A stretch of DNA of 64,000 nt from Enchytraeus crypticus (Eukaryota > Annelida > Clitellata > Enchytraeida > Enchytraeidae), in contig CAJHZI010000203.1 in assembly GCA_905160935.1 (NCBI GenBank), forward strand, positions 936,001 to 1,000,000, read 5' to 3'. Positions 55,946 through 64,000 of this stretch are shown here, piece after piece. The translations under genes and the position numbers were made by a program. How positions within the stretch are numbered: position 1 is the stretch's first letter; the number at the start of each line of letters is the position of its first letter. The notes beneath the pieces were generated by a model. That model saw only the letters and a program-made list of their open reading frames with translations, was not told the origin of the DNA and did no database searches.

Positions 55946-56407
55946 CTATCTACACCGCAAGTAAAGCATGTTGGTGTGAAGGCCAAATCATAGAACAGAT
56001 GGTGCTCTTTACGCGTAATATTTGAAACAACTAAGAAGTTTCAGTGGATTTGGTTATGAAGATTGGTTAAGTACGGTTTAACTAATAATACTAGAGTATG
56101 GAGGTTTAAAGTTTAAGATGTTATACTCTTTGTAACGTCGATATTTTAAATTGTTTTAACTGTTTAAGAGTAGAAAGCTATACATTTCTTCATGTTGAGT
56201 CCTAACCAATAGACCAATCTTTATTTAAGTGTCAGAAAGAAATAAGGAAAGCAATAAGAAGCTATTTACGAATCAATTTCAGCAAGATGAAAGCTGCAAT
56301 AATTTTTTAAATTGTAACCTTTTGCGATTTATTCAACTTCTTTGTCAATATTTATGTTACTGAGCGATATCAGGATATGTTAATTTCTGTCTGTTACTGA
56401 GTGATGT

Positions 56408-56762
56408 TACCCCGTGTTGTGCTCGGGTATGGTTGGACCACTGCTGAATTGCGCAACCGCAAACAATCTGCCGTGTGTACGTAAGAAGCGACTAAAGGCA
56501 GGCGCTGAGGATGGCAAGAGGGGACCCACCTCACCATGAAATATTTTCCCCCAGGATTAAATGGTAATTAATCCATCTAACTGAGGAAGGCAACGGGAAA
56601 CCACCTCAGAAGCCATATTTTTCTCAAGCTACATAAGGCATAGACTTTGCGAAGGGATTAATTTGTTGATCTAAGGAGTGCTCTTATGGAGCGAGAAATC
56701 AGACTTTGAGTATGAATATGTACATGGAACCTGCCACTTGGCAGTGCACTGAAGAAGACTGA
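56408..56762 (+). mobile_element. Family B element, full length
   Basis: 5' CCCCGTGTTGTGCTCGGGTA, body with GGAAGGCAACGGGAAACCAC, 3' CCTGCCACTTGGCAGTGCAC then TGAAGAAGA. The least decayed copy in the window. Confidence 0.8.
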
Positions 56763-57393
56763 GTGATATCAGGAGAGGTTGGCCTGGTTACATAAAGCAG
56801 AGTTTGAATATGTATGTGCGCATTAGACCTGGCATTATCAAAACGCTTAACAAAATGTGAGAGAGAGAGCTATCAGATGGAAATAAGATGGAAATTAACT
56901 TCTTGCTGACTATAATAATAATGAGATTAGCGTTACTTAGTCATGCAAAAGACATGCATGAGGAAGAGATGGTATAGCAAGTCTGGTAATTTATGATAAG
57001 AACTGATAAAAGAGTAGTTTGATGTATTCTGCTACCAAAGTGTATACAAGATTTCTAACTGCAGTATATAATTACAGAGTATGGTGTAATCAAAACATTT
57101 ACATTTAGTATGCATTAGGCCTAAGCTTCCATAGAATTGCGTAGACTATAGGCCTACATAATAAGTGAATGCATTGGGTAAGAAGCAATATTAAAACTAT
57201 TCTTAAATAATTTAAATCTGTCTTTTAATCTTTCATTTAATGTTTCAAATGAATTTAAGCTTGTAAAATCAGATAGGCAGGCCTACTAATTTTCTTTTTC
57301 TATTCTCCTATCGAGGCATTACTTTCCAACAACTGGATGCACTATATATTAATATTTTCTTTAATAATTAGCAGTCGTTAAGTACTAAACGGT
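56763..57393. other. Unassigned DNA
   Basis: Nothing recognisable on either strand. Confidence 0.4.
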
Positions 57394-57768
57394 TCCCTGT
57401 GTTGTGCTCGGGTGTTGATGGACCACTGCAGAATAGGGCAACAGCAAACAATCTATCGCGTGTAATTAAGAGGCGACTAAAGGCAGGAGCGGTGGAGGGC
57501 AAAAGGGGACCCACCTCACCATGAAATATTTCCCCCAGAATAAAATGATAATTAATCCATCTAACTAAGGAAGGCAACGGGAAACCATCTCAGAGGCCAT
57601 ACTTTTCCCAAGCTGTAGGCTACATAATGTATGGATTAGGCATAGTCTTTGTGAAGAAATTAACTTTTTCATCTAAGGAGTGCTCCTACGGAGCGAGAAA
57701 TCAGACTTTGAGCATGAATTTGTACCTTGAACCTGCCACTTGGCAGTGCAGTGAAGAAGAATAAGTAG
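57394..57768 (+). mobile_element. Family B element, full length
   Basis: 5' CCCTGTGTTGTGCTCGGGTG, 3' CCTGCCACTTGGCAGTGCAG. Same orientation as the copy at 56408 and only about 630 bases from it; the minus-strand frame 57577-57368 inside is not a gene. Confidence 0.8.
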
Positions 57769-57952
57769 TAAACGAGATTAAAATCTTTAATACTGGATTA
57801 ATATTGGAAAGATTAACAATGAGGGGTAACAATTACAAGAACTCTTTTCAAAACCTTTTTAGTCTTATCGATTTGATCGATTAGGCGTCCGATTGAGTAT
57901 CAATAAATCTACTTAGTTCGTTCTTTTGTTCCTTTCTTCGTTAGTTCGCTCT

Positions 57953-58140
57953 ATCACTCACTCGCTCACTCACTCACTCACTCACTCACTCACTCACTCA
58001 CTCACTCACTCACTCACTCACTCACTCACTCATTCACTCACTCACTCACTCACTCACTCAGTCATTCACTCAATCGCTCACTCATTCACTCACTCAGTCA
58101 TTCACTCAATCACTCAATCACTCAGTCACTCATTCACTAA
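57953..58140. repeat. (CTCA)n microsatellite
   Basis: About 45 tetranucleotide units, regular in the first half and degenerate (CATT/CAGT/CAAT) in the second. It produces an apparent His-Ser-Leu-Thr repeat protein that is not real. Confidence 0.95.
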
Positions 58141-58321
58141 CTCATACGCTCCATCACCCAAACCCACTAGTAATATTAAGAGTTGCACAAACAGTAGCAG
58201 CAGTAGCAGTAGCAATAGCAGTAGTATTTTATTGTTATTAATTTAATTATTTTTATTATCTAATTTTTTATTGTTGTTTTTGTGGTTATTGTGATATTAC
58301 AACAAATACTTGTAGTAATCA

Positions 58322-58685
58322 AACGATTAAGACAAACACTATTATATAACGATTAAGTCAAACACTACTATATAACGATTAAGTCAAACGCTACTATATA
58401 ACGATTAAATCAAACACTACTATATAACGATTTAGTCAAACACTATTATATAACGATTAAGTCAAACGCTACTATATAACGATTAAGTCAAACACTACTA
58501 TATAACGATTAAGTCAAACACTATTATATAACGATTAAGTCAAACACTATTATATAACGATTAAGTCAAACACTATTATATAACGATTAAGTCAAACGCT
58601 ACTATATAACGATTAAGTCAAACACTACTATATAACGATTAAGTCAAACACTATTATATAACGATTAAGTCAAACACTATTATAT
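58322..58685. repeat. 26-bp minisatellite, 14 units
   Basis: Fourteen units of AACGATTAAGTCAAACACTA followed by TTATAT (26 bases each) with no length change. Two variable positions define unit types A (CACTATT), B (CACTACT) and C (CGCTACT); the order is A B C B A C B A A A C B A A, so a C-B-A-A block is itself repeated. The array ends 126 bases before the ATG of GT11 copy B. Confidence 0.95.
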
Positions 58686-58790
58686 TTCGATTAAGAAAAA
58701 AAAATAAAAACACTAATATAACAAAGGTTAACATTGAGCCTCCTATTTTGTGATAGTTTAATTTCATTGGCCGTCTTAAATTTCGTTATT

Positions 58791-58804
58791 GATTGATATT
58801 TTAG
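58791..58804 (+). promoter_or_regulatory. Putative 3' splice site before GT11 copy B
   Basis: GATTGATATTTTAG, ending 7 bases before the first ATG, matches GATTGATATTGTAG in front of copy A. Suggests that both genes have a 5'UTR intron ending here. Confidence 0.4.
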
Positions 58805-58811
58805 ATTACTA

Positions 58812-59978
58812 ATGATGGCTCCGAATATGATTCAGTCAACTTCAATAAGCCATCGCTGTGTGCCTGTTACTGCTGTAATCACAGTTATTTCATTCTCAGC
58901 TCTCTTTAGCTGCTGGGATTACTATTCCACTGGAACTTTTGTCTCTGTCAAAAGTGTATACAGTTGGACAGCTATAAACTTAAATGTGTTTAGAAATCAA
59001 GAGACTAACAAGAATGCATTCGACTCAGGCTTTTCAAAATTGCAAAATAATATATCTGGAAGACCAATTCCAGAAAACAGAACAGATCATTTCGTTACAT
59101 TCCGTGGTGGATTTAGAGATGGTAGACGTCTAGGAAATCAAATGTTCGCTGTCACTGCAGGAATATACGTTGCCGCCCTCTCTGGCAGAACGTTTGTGAT
59201 GGAAAATTTACCATATGCTTATAGTGTGGGGAGAGCTTTTAATTTATCATCTATTGTGCGGAAGACGTCGCTTTGCCCTTGTTATGTTTTTAAAGAAAGC
59301 AAGCCACTAGTGTACGATTCGAGAGTTGAACGTCTAGGTCAACCTGGCCATCCATCCTTTAATGCAAAGACGATTTTTCTGAGTGGGTTCTATGAGTGCT
59401 GGAAGTACACGAGAAACATTGAAACAACAATAAGAAAGCTTTTCACATTCACAGATAACGTTCGCCAAAAAGTTCAATCTTTTTTGTCTAATAATTATCC
59501 GCCCGGCTGGAAAAACACTTTTACAAGAGTGGGCATTCATGTGCGTAGAGGAGATATCGTCTTTCACAAGAACCCATCTATTTATGGATATACTGTCCCG
59601 AATGCTACATATTTTCAGCACGCTATGAAATATTATTTAAAAAAATACGGACGTACACAGTTCATTGTCACATCCGAAGATAGTAAATGGGTTCAAACAC
59701 ATATCTACCTTCCTGAAAACTACGCTCCATCTTATGCAAATATAACCTATTCTGTGCGCAGTAGCGCTGCGGTTGATCTGGCAATATTGGCTTCCTGTAA
59801 CCACACCATAACAACGGTTGGAACTTACAGTTGGTGGGCAGGATTTTTGGCCAATGGCATGACGATATATTATTCTGATTTTCCACTAAATGGTAGTAGA
59901 CTTTATAACAAATTCAAAAGAGAAGATGTTTACCCTCCGCATTGGAAAGGAATGGATAATAATGGCATATTTTCATAG
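58812..59978 (+). CDS. Alpha-1,2-fucosyltransferase (GT11), copy B
   Basis: Intact 388-residue paralogue of copy A. Predicted Golgi type II enzyme using GDP-fucose. Seen: hydrophobic segment at about residues 18-34 (VPVTAVITVISFSALFS), GGFRDGRRLGNQMF at 99-112, HVRRGD at 243-248 (GDP-fucose binding), VTSEDSKW at 286-293, and LAILASCNHTITTVGTYSWW at 323-342. From residue 90 to the end the two proteins are closely similar; they share the final NNGIFS. They differ most in the stem region (35-80) and in 250-262 (IVFHKNPSIYGY against IVSSKKEISNGY), where acceptor contacts could differ. A double ATG (58812 and 58815) opens the frame; the second aligns with copy A's start. A 26-bp minisatellite lies upstream; an AATAAA at 60412 is a possible but distant polyadenylation signal. 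Confidence 0.93.
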   Translation: MMAPNMIQSTSISHRCVPVTAVITVISFSALFSCWDYYSTGTFVSVKSVYSWTAINLNVFRNQETNKNAFDSGFSKLQNNISGRPIPENRTDHFVTFRGGFRDGRRLGNQMFAVTAGIYVAALSGRTFVMENLPYAYSVGRAFNLSSIVRKTSLCPCYVFKESKPLVYDSRVERLGQPGHPSFNAKTIFLSGFYECWKYTRNIETTIRKLFTFTDNVRQKVQSFLSNNYPPGWKNTFTRVGIHVRRGDIVFHKNPSIYGYTVPNATYFQHAMKYYLKKYGRTQFIVTSEDSKWVQTHIYLPENYAPSYANITYSVRSSAAVDLAILASCNHTITTVGTYSWWAGFLANGMTIYYSDFPLNGSRLYNKFKREDVYPPHWKGMDNNGIFS

Positions 59979-60044
59979 CAGTATACCTTCATGTAATTAT
60001 TCAACGTTCTGGAAATGATAAATTGTGTGAAATAGCGTTGTAAA

Positions 60045-60305
60045 TAACATCGTTAACGCCAGTTTCCTCACTCGAAAGAGGTGTCAGTGATGGGCGATAT
60101 ATATATATACATACATGTCTCTGGAAATGGTATGTATATATATATATATATATATAATGTATATATATATATATATATATATATTCCTGTCGATAGGATA
60201 CTTCAACGCGGATCAGTATGTGCGACGTTCAAATCATGGGCATTCCAGTCACTAACATCACTTCGCTTTCGAGGGAGGAATCTAGCGTCAATATTAGATT
60301 AATTA
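60045..60305. mobile_element. SINE-A pieces around a (TA)n array
   Basis: 60049-60098 is a SINE-A tail in reverse (CGTTAACGCCAGTTTCCTCA, then GGTGTCAGTGATGGGCGA). After TA repeats (60098-60184) a plus-strand copy follows: AACGCGGATCAGTATGTGCG, CGTTCAAATCATGGGC, GTCACTAACATCAC. Two opposed copies or a rearranged one. Confidence 0.65.
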
Positions 60306-61242
60306 GCTTTATATATAATATATAAACATATACAGTACAGTGTATATATTTATATATATATATACAGTATGTACATATACATGTATATAATTTGTCTAAT
60401 AATAAATTCTGAATAAAATTTTTTTAAGTTACTTCCATATCACAATGCATACAGTCAGAGACAGACTGGACTATGGGTAGTAGGGGTTTAAATTTACTTG
60501 TAAATTATTTCAAAAAGTCTTAATGTAAGTTTAACCTCGAGATTCGCCTCCTGATTAACAAGCACTCTTGCTGTATGATCAACCACCCAGCAGGTAGATA
60601 CATTGAATAAGTAAAGTCCGTATGGAAAGTAGAGCCTGGTCTACGATCAGTCGTATATTATTCATGTTGCATTTCAGCTATAACAGCACTTGCAAATGAT
60701 ATTCAACTTAATATATCGTAAGGCGAAGAAATAGTCTATATTACTGGATATCTTGATATGCATGGCGATATGTTTTAATTTATGATAATCCTGAATTATA
60801 ACGAAGCGTCAGACTGACATGGGTGAACCCAAAAATGATCCGACTCTTGCACTGTCCTGTGACGGATCATATTTGGTTACAAACTGAACAATCAAGCACT
60901 TCAGGCACAGCCGAACAAGCTGTCATGTGTTTTAAACAGAGATCTAAGCCACTCAAGTCGTTATAACTCCTCAGAAGTACATCTTCGCTATCTGCACTCG
61001 TAGTCAGGTGGCAGTCGATGTACCGTGTGATGGCATCTTCCCTAACTCTTTAAAAAGGTGAATAGAGAGTGGGGTGTTGATTAAAAAAATACGTAAAGAA
61101 TTAGGTGATTGTCTTAAATCAATCTTTCGACTATAAATATTTCCTTTAATTTAATGTTATTTTAAAATGATCCAAGTGAATTAGTACTTTACCTATTTTA
61201 ATACTGAAAGTTAATATGACAATCATATGTACAAATAAATTA
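60306..61242. other. Unassigned DNA
   Basis: TA-rich to 60400; an AATAAA at 60412-60417 could serve GT11 copy B. No gene. Confidence 0.35.
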
Positions 61243-61290
61243 TGTCACTGATATCGCTTTCTAGGAATTAAACTGACTCTAACATCGACT
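61243..61290 (+). mobile_element. SINE-A tail scrap
   Basis: ATGTCACTGATATCGCTTTC then AATTAAACTGACTCTAACAT is the last 45 bases of SINE-A without the head. Confidence 0.55.
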
Positions 61291-62515
61291 TTTAGCATTA
61301 CGGCTTGAAGTAAAAAGTTTAATTTTAATTATGTGTACAAAAAACTTAGTTTTAAAATTCGGAATATGTAAATGCCACCTGTGGGTCTTGATTTCCTTCG
61401 TGCGCACTTACTGTTTATTTTAATTTAATACCATTGTGGTATGCGTATGATAAATGAAATAGATAGAAATTAGCAAATAATATCTAAAGTTTAAAGTAAT
61501 TTTGTACAAATATACTTTACACTAGTAGTAATTTATGTCTCAGCAACTGTCATCAATTGAAGTATGCAAAGTGATAATTTATATCCTCACTTCCTCTTCT
61601 TACATTTGCGGCCAATAGAACCATACTGTTGAAGTGTCATTTCGAGAGTACTATTGAGGCTCAAGGTTTCTAGAGGATATACATTGAGGTCTGGGTTTAT
61701 CATAGTTTAGTAATGAGTGCACCATAATCGAAGTCAGTTTTCCGACGTCTGATAATACAGGTATTTGGGATTAGCTAATTAAATGTTGTGCATTTACGCG
61801 TTATTAGTTACTGATTTAATTGCTCTAGCGTCAAATGCTAAACACAATCTTCTTGAGACACCCTTTACAATGCTTTACGACGGACCATGGATGTTAAATT
61901 CTTATTTATTTATTATTTTATTTATGTAATAGGTTTCGCAGAATCACTTGATGGTCTAAAATATCTACTAAGAATTATGCTAAGTTAATGAGAAGAAATT
62001 TTGTGTAGATGGCACTTAAGCGTGCATTAGACAGAAGACATAAAATGTAAGTGATTGCATAATCCTCTTTAGTGTTCCGCCAAGTACCGGGTCCAAAGTA
62101 CATAATTAAAACATTTCGTAGACTCAAACAAGTGTGTTATGAACACATACTATATATTACAATATATTTATTTTTCATATGCTGCTACTAATTATTATGA
62201 TTGAATTCAACCGGATGAATAAGTTTTTAGAAAAATACTTCAGTCTACTAGTAGAAGCCTACTTTAGGCTTTAAGCTTACTTCACGTGAGTGATCTATGT
62301 AGGTACATTCAAGGTATTTCTAAAAACTATGCCAAACACTTTATAAACTAAACTAACTACTTTACAATACTAACCTGGGTTGGTCTTACTTTATATAATT
62401 ACATGAGGTACCTGATAAAACTCAACTAGTTACGTGATAACATTGAACAAGACACTTCATAAAATTTAAACAGGTACTTGACAAAACTAAGAAAAATTAA
62501 CAAAGGCGATTTTAA
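61291..62515. other. Unassigned DNA
   Basis: Nothing recognisable on either strand. Confidence 0.4.
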
Positions 62516-62519
62516 TTAC

Positions 62520-62670
62520 AATCCGCTGTCTCGAAAAGCCCCCTATCTGTCCGATGCCACTCTGCCGCCGTCGCCGCAGCTGTTGATAGAGCTGCGTCCT
62601 TCGAATCTCTACAACCGAGTCGAAGCCGCCCCGAGGTTTCATTGGTCGTCGTCGATGACGAGGCTCACGT
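62520..62670 (+). other. GC-rich island, possible exon or promoter
   Basis: About 150 bases clearly richer in G and C, with many CG dinucleotides, than anything within kilobases. The plus-strand frame to 62672 reads SRKAPYLSDATLPPSPQLLI, ELRPSNLYNRVEAAPRFHW; the family is not recognised. CACGTG (E-box) is at 62666-62671. It could be a short exon, a promoter or a foreign fragment. Confidence 0.3.
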
Positions 62671-62717
62671 GATATAGTTCAAATTAGCAGTTTATTTAGG
62701 TGGAAAATATCTGTAAC

Positions 62718-62865
62718 TGGCTGGAGCCAGTGGCGATGTCGGTAAAATAGCCTACTCGACCGCGGATCAGTATATGCGGGATTCAAATCCTGGGCTCGGC
62801 AGTCACTGACATCGCTTTTGAATGAGGAAACTGACGTTAACATTAGCTTTACCAACTTTTAACAT
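62718..62865 (+). mobile_element. SINE-A copy, near full length
   Basis: CTGGCTGGAGCCAGTGGCGA at the start, GACCGCGGATCAGTATATGC, ATTCAAATCCTGGGCTCGGC, GTCACTGACATCGC and the tail AATGAGGAAACTGACGTTAA followed by TAGCTTTACCAACTTT. With the 28508 copy it defines the full element. Confidence 0.85.
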
Positions 62866-64000
62866 TAACTTTTTGCTTGTTTGTATGTTTTGTATGTGAA
62901 CTCTACAGGATTGAATAACTCCTATTATTGCTCATAATAAATTGAATTTAATTGAAGTGTAGCTTTTGTAAGGCACCATATTTATCCAGTCACAATATTT
63001 TAGATAAAAAATTACTATCTCAACTTGTAATCCCAATGTAATATAGTAATATATTACATTGCAAAATATTATTTATTGATATTTTAATAAATTATTTTAT
63101 ATTGTGATATCTTGTTTTATAATATTAATAATATATTACATTACATAAGAAATTATTTAAAATTTCCTTCTTTAAAATGTTTATATATTGTAAGTTTTAG
63201 ATATATTTCAAATTAAATTGGATTTAATCAAAGCTTTTTACCCAATATTGTGAATCTGTTACACATTAATTGGCCTAATGTGATATTTACGGTGTCGGAT
63301 TTTAATTCCAAGGACTATAGGTGATCGGGCTAGCATTGATTTAAACTTTGCACTTATTGATGCACCATGTTTTTTATTCATTATTGTCCGACATTTATTT
63401 ATAACATTAATCAAAATTATCAGATTTTATTTCATAATAATAGAGCTTAATACTTCACTGTTATCAGTGGTATGGTGCAATCTATAGAAACAGGACAAAG
63501 CCTTTACACGATTGTACAGTCCGGACAACATTAGATCCCCATTAATTGGCAGATACTCCCACGTCCTTTCAGCTACTTACAAACTTAATCCCTATCCGAC
63601 TAAGGTAAAATTATAACACAAACGGCAAAGCCAAGTCCAACGGACCCAAACACATTTTTTACTGAAATTGAGATATGTAATTATGATAACAGTTTTAAAA
63701 TTTCAGATATGCCATTATCGTGTCTCACTTTAATCTGAAATTTACAAATTAAAGTAATACACTGATATGGAGTCCACTTTATCTCCTAAAACGACGTCAT
63801 TGACGTATGCAACATCATCAGCAATGCATACATGTACCGATGACCTTGTTGACCATGAAAGTTCACTGCCCCTTGGTGGAGTTATTATACAAAATTGTTT
63901 TCGGTGTTCTGGCGCTGATTTGAGAGCAGCAAATTTCCTTTGTTTAGCAACACGGGATATATGTGTAAAAGATTAACGGAAATTGAACAACAGAGAATGC
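62866..64000. other. Unassigned AT-rich DNA
   Basis: 63020-63150 is rich in self-complementary TAATGTAATATATTA-like sequence. A 69-codon frame (63767-63976, MESTLSPKTTSLTYATSSAM at the start) has no known motif. Confidence 0.35.

Noticed and set aside
57926..58246. 106-codon frame of His-Ser-Leu-Thr repeats
   Set aside because: Translation of a (CTCA)n tetranucleotide array; no signal peptide or other domain.
58322..58685. CRISPR-like regular array
   Set aside because: Units are directly adjacent 26-base repeats without spacers, in an animal genome; a minisatellite.
26536..59978. Bacterial origin of the GT11 genes by recent transfer
   Set aside because: Both have an animal-type N-terminal membrane anchor, many N-glycosylation sequons and a possible spliced 5'UTR; base composition matches the surroundings.

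Overview
The window looks like animal nuclear DNA: strongly AT-rich, almost free of long open frames, full of (TA)n, (AAT)n and (GA)n microsatellites, and packed with nested, decayed transposable elements. The only two convincing host genes are paralogous intronless-CDS alpha-1,2-fucosyltransferase (GT11) genes. Gene make-up, LINE families and base composition suggest an invertebrate, plausibly a mollusc or another lophotrochozoan. This is inference; nothing here fixes the species.

Layout. 0-8.3 kb: a 32-bp satellite, LINE 3' ends, and two hAT-type elements (1550-2773 and 6644-8243), each bounded by an 8-bp target duplication and carrying its own subterminal microrepeat. 9-20 kb: LINE tails, a 176-bp MITE, a 971-bp terminal-inverted-repeat (TIR) element, a dead mariner (16780-17720), SINEs and TA arrays. 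20-26 kb: a long decayed LINE and more SINEs. 26.5-27.7 kb: the first GT11 gene (minus strand). 28-30 kb: a 420-bp TIR element enclosing a tRNA-like SINE, and LINE fragments. 30.2-33.2 kb: a long open 5'-truncated LINE with a zinc knuckle and a restriction-like endonuclease motif, embedded in (AAT)n. 33.7-41.5 kb: LINE remnants, including two copies of one family placed head to head. 42.2-43.8 kb: a third hAT-like element with (CCGAA)n ends. 43.9-44.2 kb: a Penelope-like GIY-YIG remnant. 44.8-58 kb: SINE-like elements, LINE tails, TA arrays. 58.3-60 kb: a 26-bp minisatellite followed 126 bp later by the second GT11 gene (plus strand). 60-64 kb: SINE copies and mostly unassigned DNA.

Recurring families, named here only for reference: SINE-A (tRNA-derived head with a LINE-like tail), family B (about 350 bp, SINE-like), family C (5' end like B, (TCA)n at the other end), LINE-R (RTE-like; C-terminal WIGHILRG protein), L2/CR1-like LINE, RLE-LINE (R2/R4/Dong-like) and LINE-D (YADD reverse transcriptase, RIGPR motif).

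How the parts work together: SINE-A shares its 3' end with a LINE tail also seen in the window, and family B shares its 3' end with LINE-R, so two non-autonomous/autonomous partnerships can be read directly. LINE-R and family B ends often sit against (TA)n; RLE-LINE copies sit inside (AAT)n. The two GT11 proteins are predicted Golgi type II membrane enzymes that add fucose to galactose-containing glycans.
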